From Flavobacteriales bacterium (lineage in GTDB: Bacteria > Bacteroidota > Bacteroidia > CAIKAF01): a stretch of 64,000 nt of DNA. The stretch is from assembly GCA_025451235.1 (NCBI GenBank), contig JANWKT010000016.1:1-64000 (forward strand), in the 5' to 3' direction. The translations under genes were made by a program, and so were the position numbers. The notes below the pieces were generated by a model. That model was not told the origin of the DNA. It searched no databases and saw only the letters and a program-made list of their open reading frames with translations. Below are positions 1 to 8,535 of this stretch, one piece after another; position 1 is the first letter of the stretch, and each line of letters begins with the position of its first letter.

Positions 1-1906
1 CGTTATTGGTGGAATAATATGTTTGCCATCCTGAACTTAAGGCTGTATTGTTGCTCGCTGTTACATTTACATTGGTACAGCCTACCCAAGTTTCTCCTCC
101 ATTGGGCGTACTGATCGTTACCGGTTTCCGGGTAGAGAACGTAGCGTTGGATACATCGTTCATCAGCAGATTGGCTGTTTCACTTACTTTCACCAACCAA
201 TTACTGTAAACCTGGTTCAATGGCATATATGGAATTACCCAACCTGAATAAGATCCTGAGTTGGTATAGGCACTACTGATCAGGTTCCAGGTAGTTCCAT
301 TGTCGGAAGAATATTCTATCCGAACAGTGGAATAATACGTAGCAGGGTTCCAGGTAATCGTGATATTCTGGCCTACATTGAACTGTTCTCCGCCATTAGG
401 ATAAGTAACCAACGGGGTTAATGGAGAAACGGTAAATACTGCATTGTTTTGATCTTGCTTACAGGAATTGGCATAGTCAGATACTGTAATTGTATAATTG
501 GTTGCGGGTAAATTAGGAACCGTCCACAAATAATTATTACCGGTAATATTAGAAGCGATAGTTCCCGATCCTGCGCTGGAAGAATAAGTAATATTATAAG
601 CCCCGGATACATTGGCTGTATTGGTCCAGCTGATCAAAAATGTGGATCCAGGAGTTAAAACCTCTCCTCCGTTAGGAGCCGTTACTGTAATATCATTGCT
701 TGATTGCATCGTAAATACCGCATTGCTGGTATCTGAGTACTGGGTATAAGTATTATGAATAGTTCTAATAAGTGCCTGTGTAGAATTGAATCCATTTGGG
801 AAATTCCAGTTGTAGGATGGACTAGATCCGGTAACGAGTGAATTCCAGGAGGTTCCATTATTCGTAGAATAAAAAATAGACCAGTTACTGTTTAACCCTG
901 TTGCGTTTAAAGATGAAGAAATATTATAATTATTACAACCTGTCCAAACTTCTCCCCCATTGGGTGAATTCAATGTAAGTGGTTTTCTAATAGTGAATGT
1001 TACATTACTTACATCATTGAGCGCCGGAACACTGCTGTTGCTCACCCTCACCAAACATTGACTGTAAGCTTGATTCAAAGGTAAATAAGGAAGAACCCAT
1101 GGCTCAGTACCATCGTTGGTGGTGCTACTGGCAATAGTCGTCCACGAAGATCCATTGTTGGTTGAATATTCTAGTCGAACAGTATTGTAAAAAGTATTGA
1201 GATCCCAGGTAATATTAACCGTACTGCCCACATTTAATTGTTCACCACCGTTAGGATAGGTCATTAATGGTGGCAAAGGATTGATCGTAAAAACGGCATC
1301 GCTTTGATCGACCATGCAGGAAGTAGTAGCATCCTGTACCCTTACAAGGCAATTGGTGGAGGGAGTATTAGGAACATTCCAGTTATAGGTGGCACCCGGT
1401 GAATTATAATTGCTCACAATGGTATTCCAAATAGAGCCACCATTTGTGGAATAAAATAAATTATAATTATTTGAAGTACCGGCTGCATTCCATGTAATGG
1501 TATAAGATGTAAAAGGAGTATATGACTCTCCTCCATTAGGAGCTGTTACTGTAATAGGAATATTAATGGTAAAAAAGGCATTACTTACATCCACTATTGA
1601 CCCATTGTTCGTATCCTTCACCCTAACCAAAACAGTACCTGATTGAATATTCGGAACTGTCCATACGTAGGTCCTGCTAGGGGAAAAATAATTGGTGGTT
1701 ACCGATGCCCAAATAGTTCCCCCATCCAAGGAATAATCAATATCATAATAATTAGAAACGCTTCCGCCTACGCCCCAAGAAATGGTATATTGCTGGCAAG
1801 CATATAATATTTCACCGCCATTGGGCTGTGTGATGGTAATGGTTTGTGATTTTGCTGTTAAAATAAAAAAAACAGCTAAGCATGAAATAATGGCAACTCT
1901 TTTCAT
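1..1906 (-). CDS. Surface protein of repeated PNGGE (Kre9/KNH-like) domains, 3' end outside window
   Basis: The frame is open from an ATG at 1906 to the left edge (635 codons, no stop), so the C-terminus is missing. It starts with a signal peptide (MKRVAIISCLAVFFILTAKS, cut near the following Q). The rest is a chain of about 95-residue beta-sandwich-like domains. Each opens with a PNGGE motif followed by an (I/V)(T/S)W strand and a YS(T/S).(N/D)(G/N)G..W motif. Seven PNGGE openings are visible, spaced about 280-295 nt, matching the Kre9/KNH-type Ser-Thr-rich repeat common in Bacteroidota surface proteins. Domains recur with a period of three. A T9SS sorting domain is expected in the missing end but cannot be seen. 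Likely role: adhesin or cell-surface protein (inference). Confidence 0.85.
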   Translation of the reverse strand, partial: MKRVAIISCLAVFFILTAKSQTITITQPNGGEILYACQQYTISWGVGGSVSNYYDIDYSLDGGTIWASVTTNYFSPSRTYVWTVPNIQSGTVLVRVKDTNNGSIVDVSNAFFTINIPITVTAPNGGESYTPFTSYTITWNAAGTSNNYNLFYSTNGGSIWNTIVSNYNSPGATYNWNVPNTPSTNCLVRVQDATTSCMVDQSDAVFTINPLPPLMTYPNGGEQLNVGSTVNITWDLNTFYNTVRLEYSTNNGSSWTTIASSTTNDGTEPWVLPYLPLNQAYSQCLVRVSNSSVPALNDVSNVTFTIRKPLTLNSPNGGEVWTGCNNYNISSSLNATGLNSNWSIFYSTNNGTSWNSLVTGSSPSYNWNFPNGFNSTQALIRTIHNTYTQYSDTSNAVFTMQSSNDITVTAPNGGEVLTPGSTFLISWTNTANVSGAYNITYSSSAGSGTIASNITGNNYLWTVPNLPATNYTITVSDYANSCKQDQNNAVFTVSPLTPLVTYPNGGEQFNVGQNITITWNPATYYSTVRIEYSSDNGTTWNLISSAYTNSGSYSGWVIPYMPLNQVYSNWLVKVSETANLLMNDVSNATFSTRKPVTISTPNGGETWVGCTNVNVTASNNTALSSGWQTYYSTNN

Positions 1907-2527
1907 AAGTCGGGTTCTATTTATAAAAATTTACAAATGGTTAATAAATTTGCATTTATTTTGGTCTGAATTGACTCAAGTAAAATTACAAGAATAACAT
2001 TGATTCACAAGGCAGCCTTTTCCGGAAGGATCCGGTGGACTCAAATTCATGAAAAGGCCGATTTATATATTAAATAGATTATCAAATAGATACAAAGACT
2101 TTGACGGCAAAAAACCGTTCAATAAGTTTATGACACATAACGAATGACTTATCGGTTGGTAGGTATAAATGATCTCCCCGCCAGAAATTCGTCCTGATTT
2201 TTACTTATTATTTCCTTAGGAAAAAATACCTGGGGAAAAACAATCCGTTGTAAATAATATACCAGGTAAATTTGAAAAGTTTCCTGATGGAATAGATAAT
2301 AGCCTTAGGCACACTCAGGAATATCCAGAGTAATACAAGACCTATCCATGCAAATATATAAGAAGCCGACATGAGGGGTTGGTAATTATCGGCAAAAGTA
2401 TTTTTAATAAATATCAATAACAACCTTCTATATGAATAGAAGCTGAATCAATTATTAAAAAATGTTTATTACAAATGTCGACCTATATTCTAAAACGAAA
2501 TAGCAAGGCATTCCTTATTTCCCGGAA
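1907..2527. other. Gene-poor intergenic stretch
   Basis: Between the PNGGE-repeat gene and the MORN-repeat gene there is no convincing long gene. It holds two short hairpins, CCGGA/TCCGG around 2022-2035 and CTTCTA/TAGAAG at 2425-2442, neither followed by a clear T-run. It also holds one possible tiny membrane-protein frame at 2208-2372, listed separately. I see no tRNA or riboswitch. Confidence 0.5.
2208..2372 (-). CDS. Possible 54-aa single-pass membrane protein
   Basis: A short frame starting at ATG 2372 encodes one strongly hydrophobic segment (YIFAWIGLVLLWIFLSVP) followed by a basic, aromatic-rich tail ending FFLRK. An upstream TTG at 2423 would add 17 residues. The composition looks like a real membrane peptide rather than random translation, but no family is recognised and no promoter is clear. 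It could be a remnant of a larger membrane protein. Low certainty. Confidence 0.3.
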   Translation of the reverse strand: MSASYIFAWIGLVLLWIFLSVPKAIIYSIRKLFKFTWYIIYNGLFFPRYFFLRK

Positions 2528-3649
2528 TTAAATCGGTGTGGTGGGTTTGTTGATCTTCTTTTTCTTTTTCTTTATTCCGTCAAAATAAATTCCTTTCACT
2601 AACTGTCCATCCACCCATTCCCCTTCATACTTCGTGCCATCGGGATAGGTCAATAGGCCATGTCCATTATAGTTACCCCGATGGATCTCACCTGTATAGG
2701 ATTTTCCATTCGCATAAGTATACAATCCCGATCCATCGATGGCATCATCTCTAAATTCACCATCAAAAGATGATCCGTCAGCCCAGGTAAATTTACCCGT
2801 ACCGGTTCTTTTACCCGACATCCAACCTCCAACATATTTATCACCTGATTTCCAAGTACATGTTCCAAACCCATGTAATGTATCATTTTCAAATGCGCCT
2901 TCATATCTGGTACCGTCGTTCCAAATCATTAGACCATACCCTGATTTAAGCCCACTGTTCCATTCTCCGTCATAATAATTCCCTCCGGATTTGGAATAAG
3001 TTCCATGCCCATGTTCTTCTCCATTTTCCCATTGCCCTGAATACGTCTCACCTGTAGTCCATGACATGGTTCCCATCCCATGTTCCAGGTCATTTTTAAA
3101 CTCTCCTGAATATCTATCTCCATCTCCCCATACTACCGTACCTTTTCCATTTCTCTTTCCTTCAGCCCAATAACCTTCATATTTTTCTCCATCAGGCCAG
3201 GTCATCACTCCAAATCCATGTTTTTTATCATGTAAAAAAGTCCCCTCATAAACAGCTCCATCCTCATATTCAATCTTCCCCTTTCCTTCCATCAGGCCAT
3301 TGATAAAATCTCCAGAATACTTTACCCCACTAGCCCAAACATATACTGCATATCCATTGATCTGATCATCAAAAAACTCTCCTTCACACCATTCCTTTTC
3401 CGACCAACGAATAATTCCCTTACCAGAACGTTTATCCAGTTTCCAGTCTCCTTCATAGATTTCTCCTGTCGACCATACACATTTTCCTTTTCCATGTCGC
3501 AATCCGAGTTTGAAATTTCCGGTATAAACAGTTCCCTCGGAGTAACGGTACTTGCCAGGACCTTCTTCACAATTTCCCTCTAAACATTGTGCATATAAAG
3601 TTGTTGCCAAACAAGCAACCAAAATAAAAGCACTTCTTACTTTCATCAT
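2528..3649 (-). CDS. Secreted MORN-repeat protein (14 repeats)
   Basis: After a signal peptide (MMKVRSAFILVACLATTLYA) the protein is almost entirely MORN repeats of 23 residues, of the form Y.G.(F/W)..G..(H/N)G.G...(W/Y).(D/S)G. I count 14 copies of the Y/F/C-x-G-(D/E/x)-(F/W) core. It ends in a lysine-rich tail (KKKKKK followed by INKPTTPI). MORN repeats form an extended beta-hairpin array, in known cases for membrane or protein contact; the function here is unknown. The ATG at 3649 (or 3646) is chosen because the longer frame to 3703 adds a non-signal-like leader and overlaps the upstream gene's stop. It lies 34 nt after the beta-barrel gene, so co-transcription with it and rlmL is likely. 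Confidence 0.85.
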   Translation of the reverse strand: MMKVRSAFILVACLATTLYAQCLEGNCEEGPGKYRYSEGTVYTGNFKLGLRHGKGKCVWSTGEIYEGDWKLDKRSGKGIIRWSEKEWCEGEFFDDQINGYAVYVWASGVKYSGDFINGLMEGKGKIEYEDGAVYEGTFLHDKKHGFGVMTWPDGEKYEGYWAEGKRNGKGTVVWGDGDRYSGEFKNDLEHGMGTMSWTTGETYSGQWENGEEHGHGTYSKSGGNYYDGEWNSGLKSGYGLMIWNDGTRYEGAFENDTLHGFGTCTWKSGDKYVGGWMSGKRTGTGKFTWADGSSFDGEFRDDAIDGSGLYTYANGKSYTGEIHRGNYNGHGLLTYPDGTKYEGEWVDGQLVKGIYFDGIKKKKKKINKPTTPI

Positions 3650-3683
3650 TGTTCTAGATTTTATAAAATAAACATACGCATTT

Positions 3684-4415
3684 TTATTCTTCATCCTGTA
3701 CATCTCCCTTTTGTTTTTTCTCTTTTTTCTTCTTTTCCTTCACCGGTTTGATTTCTCCCTCGGTTTTTTCTTTTTTGGTAAAATGAAAGGTATACTGAAG
3801 AGAAAAGGTTAATACAGAGTTGAGTTGACCAATATTAATAGAAGAGACCCCCCAAGGCAATTGGCCATTGGTTGGACTAATGGGTGCAATCGAATTCATG
3901 AACCTGGCATTTAAGGTAAATCCCTTTGGTAAATGATAATTGAATCCCGCCGCAAGGCTAATGTCATAAATATTGAATCCGGTTGACGAACTATTCACCG
4001 CAGCACCATTTTCATACGCTTTCTGCCTGACCAAAAAGCCGAATGATGGGCCAAATTCTACCGAAAGGTTTCTTTTTTTTCCAAAATGGTAACTAAATAA
4101 AAGTGGGACCTCAATATAATCCAGGTCGACCGAAAAGGAATAGTAATCTCCTTTTTCAACATTCGGATATCGAGCAGCCCCCTTCATATTATAAAGTACT
4201 TCAGGATCGAACGAAAACCTGCTGGCAAACCTCCAACCCAACTTAGGTCCTCCGGAAAAACCAAAATGGTTGAACGCCTGAGAACCAGAACCAAAGATCT
4301 GAGCTACATTTAACCCGGCCCTTAGAGAAAAGGTAACTTTGCCTTGTGCCCTCAATGATGAGAAACTCACCATAAAGATCAAAACAAATAAGGACCAGAA
4401 TAACCTAACCTTCAT
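3684..4415 (-). CDS. Outer-membrane beta-barrel protein (PorT-like family)
   Basis: The ATG at 4415 begins a clear signal peptide (MKVRLFWSLFVLIFMVSFSS, then LRAQ). The mature part has alternating aromatic/polar beta-strands with glycine-rich turns (FSLRAGLN, GFSGGPKLGWRF, FSFDPEVLYNMKG, FSVEFGPSFGFLV) typical of the 8-stranded barrel family PF13568. A strand ending in aromatics (LTFSLQYTFHF) is followed by a charged tail of Lys/Glu (KKEKTEGE to the end), probably periplasmic. Its start overlaps the end of rlmL by 11 nt, which indicates an operon. The longer frame to 4487 lacks a plausible leader and was rejected. Substrate or partner unknown. Confidence 0.8.
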   Translation of the reverse strand: MKVRLFWSLFVLIFMVSFSSLRAQGKVTFSLRAGLNVAQIFGSGSQAFNHFGFSGGPKLGWRFASRFSFDPEVLYNMKGAARYPNVEKGDYYSFSVDLDYIEVPLLFSYHFGKKRNLSVEFGPSFGFLVRQKAYENGAAVNSSSTGFNIYDISLAAGFNYHLPKGFTLNARFMNSIAPISPTNGQLPWGVSSINIGQLNSVLTFSLQYTFHFTKKEKTEGEIKPVKEKKKKEKKQKGDVQDEE

Positions 4416-5583
4416 TCTCTGTATACTTAGCTTTTTTACTTCCTGCATAAATGTCAAAACCGAGATATTTACATTCCAAAGCTCCATTCATTACATCATA
4501 CTTTTTAAATGGTTTCAATCCAATGGATTTAATTCCTTCTTTACTGCTGGTAATCATCCAGCATTTAAATCCCTTATATTGTTGTTTCCATGTATCTCCG
4601 ATTTCCTTGTACAATGCTTCGATATCCCCAACCGCTAATCTTTCTCCATAGGGAGGATTAATGATCACCACTCCCCCTTCAAAGTTATGATGATATTTCT
4701 TAAAATCAGAAATTTCTATTTCTATATTTCTCAATCCAGCTTCCTTCAGGTTTTGAAGGGCAACTTTAACTGCCCCCGGAGAATGGTCGCATCCACCAAT
4801 GAATCCTTTATATGCATTCAATTCAGCTTCTTTGGCTGTACCTTTTATTTTATTCAGCAGGTCTTCTTCGAAATTTCCCCATTTCTCAAATCCGAATTGT
4901 TGTCTGAAGAATCCAGGGGCCACATTTTCTGCAATCAGGGCCGCTTCCGATAAAATAGTTCCCGATCCACACATGAAATCAATGAGCGGCTCCCCCGGTT
5001 GCCATCCACTTAACTTGATCAACCCTGCTGCTAACACTTCATTCATAGGAGCTTCCTTGGCATCTTTTTTATAACCCCGTAAATGCAAAGAAGAACCTGA
5101 ACTGTCCAATGAAACCGTTACCTTGTCTTGGTGAATATGAACATTGATCATGATATCAGGGTTCTCCGTATCAACATTCGGCCTGATGGTGTATTTATCC
5201 CTGAATTGATCTACAATAGCATCTTTGGTTTTTAAGGAAACATAATGGGAATGATTAAAATAATCGGAAAAAACCGTTCCGTTGATCGCCAAAGAGTTTT
5301 TATACGTAAATAGTTGATCCCATTCAAACTTCTTGATCCCATCATATAACATTTGCTCGTTATGTGCAGTAAACTCATAAATGGGGACCAATATCCGGAT
5401 GGCAGTTCGGCATAGATAATTGGCTTTATACAAAACCGATTTATCACCCGTGAACGTGGCCCCCCGCTTAACAGGCAATACATTCTCAGCACCTATCGAG
5501 GTTAGCTCTTCTGCCAATATCGATTCCATGCCCATGAGGGTCTTTGCAAGAAAACTATGTTTTGGTTGTATAAATTCTTCCAT
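4405..5583 (-). CDS. rlmL: THUMP-domain rRNA guanine-N2 methyltransferase (RlmL/RlmK-type N-terminal half)
   Basis: 392 aa. Residues about 45-160 match a THUMP RNA-binding domain. The catalytic Rossmann domain follows, with the SAM-binding motif DFMCGSGT at 202-209 and the active-site motif NPPYGERL at 309-316. That NPPY form is typical of base N-methyltransferases acting on a planar exocyclic amino group. Length and order match the single-domain bacterial relatives of E. coli RlmL, which makes m2G2445 in 23S rRNA. Older annotations call this family 'putative N6-adenine DNA methylase', which is misleading. Start is ATG 5583. A 28-nt perfect palindrome ends 17 nt upstream of this start. The exact rRNA target is inferred. 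Confidence 0.85.
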   Translation of the reverse strand: MEEFIQPKHSFLAKTLMGMESILAEELTSIGAENVLPVKRGATFTGDKSVLYKANYLCRTAIRILVPIYEFTAHNEQMLYDGIKKFEWDQLFTYKNSLAINGTVFSDYFNHSHYVSLKTKDAIVDQFRDKYTIRPNVDTENPDIMINVHIHQDKVTVSLDSSGSSLHLRGYKKDAKEAPMNEVLAAGLIKLSGWQPGEPLIDFMCGSGTILSEAALIAENVAPGFFRQQFGFEKWGNFEEDLLNKIKGTAKEAELNAYKGFIGGCDHSPGAVKVALQNLKEAGLRNIEIEISDFKKYHHNFEGGVVIINPPYGERLAVGDIEALYKEIGDTWKQQYKGFKCWMITSSKEGIKSIGLKPFKKYDVMNGALECKYLGFDIYAGSKKAKYTENEG

Positions 5584-5600
5584 TGTATTTTTTTGTCTGT

Positions 5601-5628
5601 ATATCCCACGACATATGTCGTGGGATAT
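5601..5628. promoter_or_regulatory. 28-nt perfect palindrome upstream of rlmL
   Basis: The left half ATATCCCACGACAT is followed by its exact reverse complement ATGTCGTGGGATAT. It lies between the membrane-protein stop (5645) and the rlmL start (5583). On the transcribed (minus) strand it is followed by ACAGACAAAAAAATACA and the ATG, with no T-run, so it is not a normal intrinsic terminator. It could be an operator for a dimeric regulator, a leader hairpin or a REP-like dispersed palindrome. Confidence 0.7.
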
Positions 5629-5644
5629 GCGATGTAAAGTTAAA

Positions 5645-7162
5645 TTAATTCTCAGTTGATTTTTTCATCCAATAAATATGTACCGGCCATTTTCCTATCC
5701 AAGCCATTTTAACTGAATCGGATTCATTCACTATATCAAAATTATCAGCACAAAAAGCTCCGTCAGAATCCGATTCTCCGGGCTCGGTCACCACCACATC
5801 CGGATGATAAGTATTCTTGATGTCTTGATAATTTAAAAAATCCTTCCAGACCGGTAATGACCTCATCCTAGTGTTCCAGGTTACCGTAGGGGCCCAAGGG
5901 CCAATCACCACCAGATTCTTGTTATTGTATTGCTGCATATAAGCACTTAGCTCCATTACCCTATAAGTGATCCGGTTGAAAGCAATCGTATAATTATATA
6001 AGTGGGTACCTACTAAAATGATCATACCTAAAAAATAGATCTGGTAGAACCTTTTAACAAATCCTCCCTCTCTTTCCATCGTCAAATAACATAACCCAAA
6101 TAAAACCGTGCCGGTTAAAATCAGCATGGCAGCATATCCACTTAACAAATACCTGCTCGGAACATGATGGATAGCAATTTTATGCAGTTCGAATATAGAC
6201 CAGATCAACGAAAACAGAAAGATCCTTTTGTATAATTTGTTTTGAACCTTGATCCAGGTATAGATCCCAATAGGCAAAGCGATCAAAAAACTGATCCACA
6301 TCGGCTGCACATACTGGGTGCTGAAATATCTCCGGAGGTTTTCTCCGATAATTGCCCAGAAATATATACCAAAATCAAACCTGTTCCCCGTTTGGTTTTG
6401 CATAATATAAATATAAGGCCCTCTGTACCTGATATACCAGAACTGGTAATAAATAACTACCAGAATAAGGGTACATATAAATCCAACAGCAGCAATGTTC
6501 GCCGTACCCTTTGATAGTTTTTTGTTTTTCGCAATATCCCGAACCAGGTAAATAAGCATGATCACCGCAGCTATCCCGGCAACATATGCAAACTGGATCT
6601 TCATATACCAGGCAAACATCATAAAACTCAAACCGAATACGAGATAAAAGATCTTCTTTCTACCATTCGGCTCATCCCACATTTGTACAATACCAAACAT
6701 TCCAAGCAATATACAGGTAATCGACATCATTTCAGCCAAAGCAAAATGCATGTACTGAAAAACCTGGAATTGTAAAAAAACAATAGGTGCCACAAACATG
6801 ATCCATTTTCTCCAAGGTTTGTGAAGGCCAATAAAGAACAATGCAGATGCCACAAAGCTTAGTACAGTTAACCTGGCTACCAATAATTTTGTTCCAAAAA
6901 TTTTAAAAGGAAGGAATAAGATGAGATTAAACAAAGGGTTTTTCATCAGGTTATCACATTCCCAGGGGTCCAGGTAACCATGATTGATGTAGTTGCGAAG
7001 TTGAATAGTGTTCAATCCTTCATCACTGTGAGCATCCCTGCTGTGGGATAAAAACAGGTCAGGATCGGCTTGTAAAAAAGGGATCTGTAAAATCAGTATA
7101 AACAACAACAGCATCCACCATAGATGCTGTTGAAAAAAATTTATGACCTTGTTTTTACTCAA
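5645..7162 (-). CDS. Polytopic membrane glycosyltransferase-like protein (GT39/ArnT-like GT-C fold)
   Basis: 505 aa with roughly ten hydrophobic segments. The first is at about residues 15-31. A long first periplasmic loop follows, carrying [13 protein letters not shown] and an acidic DE pair. This layout (one TM helix, acidic loop, then many helices and a soluble C-terminal domain) is that of GT-C enzymes using polyprenyl-phosphate sugars. The soluble end starts near residue 400. The frame begins with TTG overlapping the rocD stop (TTGA), which suggests translational coupling; the first ATG (7114) would cut into the first helix. Donor and acceptor cannot be read from sequence; an unrelated membrane protein is possible. 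Confidence 0.55.
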   Translation of the reverse strand: MSKNKVINFFQQHLWWMLLLFILILQIPFLQADPDLFLSHSRDAHSDEGLNTIQLRNYINHGYLDPWECDNLMKNPLFNLILFLPFKIFGTKLLVARLTVLSFVASALFFIGLHKPWRKWIMFVAPIVFLQFQVFQYMHFALAEMMSITCILLGMFGIVQMWDEPNGRKKIFYLVFGLSFMMFAWYMKIQFAYVAGIAAVIMLIYLVRDIAKNKKLSKGTANIAAVGFICTLILVVIYYQFWYIRYRGPYIYIMQNQTGNRFDFGIYFWAIIGENLRRYFSTQYVQPMWISFLIALPIGIYTWIKVQNKLYKRIFLFSLIWSIFELHKIAIHHVPSRYLLSGYAAMLILTGTVLFGLCYLTMEREGGFVKRFYQIYFLGMIILVGTHLYNYTIAFNRITYRVMELSAYMQQYNNKNLVVIGPWAPTVTWNTRMRSLPVWKDFLNYQDIKNTYHPDVVVTEPGESDSDGAFCADNFDIVNESDSVKMAWIGKWPVHIYWMKKSTEN

Positions 7163-8412
7163 ACTTTTTCCGGAAGTGAATTAAAAGTGTCTTTTACCAT
7201 AGCAATACATTCTCTTAATTGATCTTCGGTAATCACCAAAGGGGGTGCAAATCGGATGATATTGCCATGAGTGGGTTTTGCCAACAAGCCTCTTTTCATA
7301 AACTCATAGCAAATGTCATAGGCAGAATAACCATGTGTTTCGTTGATCACTACGGCTATAAATAATCCTTTACCTCTTACTTCTTCTATCAAGGGAGATT
7401 GTATTGTTTTTAATTCGGATTTCAATATTTCTCCAAGCCTGTTTGCATTTTCAGCCAGGTGCTCATCCCTTAATACTTGAAGGGCTTCGATGGCCACTGC
7501 ACATGCCAATGGATTTCCACCATAGGTGCTTCCATGTTCACCAGGTTTGATTGTTAGGATCACTTCGTTGTTACTGAGCACTGCACTTATCGGCATAACA
7601 CCACCGCTCAATGCTTTTCCCAATATCAGGATATCTGGTTTAACTCCTTCCCAATCACAAGCCAGCATCTTACCGGTTCTGCATAATCCGGTTTGTACTT
7701 CATCCGCCATCATCAATACATTGTACTTCGTGCAAAGCTCCCTAACTCCTTTTAAGTATCCATCATCGGGAACTACTACGCCGGCTTCCCCTTGTATAGG
7801 TTCAAACATAAAACCCGCAATATATGGATCGGCTTTCAATGCATTCTCCAATGCTTTCAAATCGTTGTAAGGTATTTTTAAAAATCCTGGAACATACGGT
7901 CCGAAACCGGAATAACTGCTAGGATCGGTGCTGCCCGAAACAGCTGCCAATGTTCTGCCATGAAAATTCCCTTCAACAAATATGATCTTTGCTTCATTGG
8001 TTGGAATGCCTTTTACATCATATCCCCAACGACGGGCTAATTTGATGGCTGTTTCTCCTCCTTCCACACCTGTATTCATGGGTAATACTTTGTCGTAACC
8101 AAAATATTCGGTTATATATTTTTCGTATTCTCCTAATCTATTATTATAAAAAGCACGAGAAGTTAAGGTTACTTTCTTTGCTTGTTCGATCAATGCATTG
8201 ATAATTCTCGGATGACAATGGCCTTGGTTAACTGCACTATATGCACTCAAAAAATCGTAATACCGATTTCCTTCGGGATCCCATACAAAAACTCCTTTCG
8301 CTTCTGCAACAACTACCTTGATGGGTGCATAATTATGAGCACCGTAGGCGTTTTCCAGCTCCATGGCTGTCTGGCTATCTATTTTCCCGATTTTTTCCAT
8401 CTCAACCTTCAT
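7159..8412 (-). CDS. rocD: Ornithine--oxo-acid aminotransferase
   Basis: A PLP-dependent class III aminotransferase of 417 aa that converts ornithine and 2-oxoglutarate to glutamate semialdehyde and glutamate, linking arginine catabolism to proline and glutamate. Motifs seen: [17 protein letters not shown] near the N-terminus, [19 protein letters not shown], the PLP-phosphate and aspartate region [14 protein letters not shown], and the PLP lysine in ILGKALSGG at K266 (counted from ATG 8412). These are the ornithine aminotransferase forms, closer than acetylornithine or GABA enzymes. The open frame extends to GTG 8490, but a promoter (TTG-N20-TATCTTTG) lies inside that extension, so 8412 (or ATG 8400) is the start. 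The membrane-protein gene follows with overlapping TTGA. Confidence 0.92.
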   Translation of the reverse strand: MKVEMEKIGKIDSQTAMELENAYGAHNYAPIKVVVAEAKGVFVWDPEGNRYYDFLSAYSAVNQGHCHPRIINALIEQAKKVTLTSRAFYNNRLGEYEKYITEYFGYDKVLPMNTGVEGGETAIKLARRWGYDVKGIPTNEAKIIFVEGNFHGRTLAAVSGSTDPSSYSGFGPYVPGFLKIPYNDLKALENALKADPYIAGFMFEPIQGEAGVVVPDDGYLKGVRELCTKYNVLMMADEVQTGLCRTGKMLACDWEGVKPDILILGKALSGGVMPISAVLSNNEVILTIKPGEHGSTYGGNPLACAVAIEALQVLRDEHLAENANRLGEILKSELKTIQSPLIEEVRGKGLFIAVVINETHGYSAYDICYEFMKRGLLAKPTHGNIIRFAPPLVITEDQLRECIAMVKDTFNSLPEKV

Positions 8413-8432
8413 ATCCAATTGTTTTACAGGGT

Positions 8433-8463
8433 CAAAGATAGCGAAAAAAGGGCGATAGAGCAA
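8433..8463 (-). promoter_or_regulatory. Promoter of rocD
   Basis: On the minus strand there is TTG (8463-8461), a 20-nt spacer and TATCTTTG (8440-8433), an exact match to the Bacteroidota -33/-7 pattern TTG...TAnnTTTG. The start of transcription should fall near 8427-8429, leaving a leader of about 15 nt before ATG 8412. It decides against the longer frame starting at 8490. Confidence 0.7.
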
Positions 8464-8535
8464 GTTTTGCCGGTCATGCCAGAAGTCCACTGGGAGAGGC
8501 CGTTTAGCCTTGTTAAAATTAAAACAGAAGGATGA

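Noticed and set aside
2022-2035. Terminator after the MORN or PNGGE gene
   Set aside because: Hairpin CCGGA/TCCGG is short and has no T-run on either strand.
2528-3649. CRISPR-like periodic pattern
   Set aside because: The 69-nt period is coding (23-residue MORN repeats), with no repeat-spacer alternation.
4405-5583. Restriction-modification DNA methylase
   Set aside because: The THUMP domain shows an RNA substrate; no restriction gene is adjacent.
8413-8490. N-terminal extension of rocD from GTG 8490
   Set aside because: A full promoter lies inside it, and it does not resemble ornithine aminotransferase N-termini.
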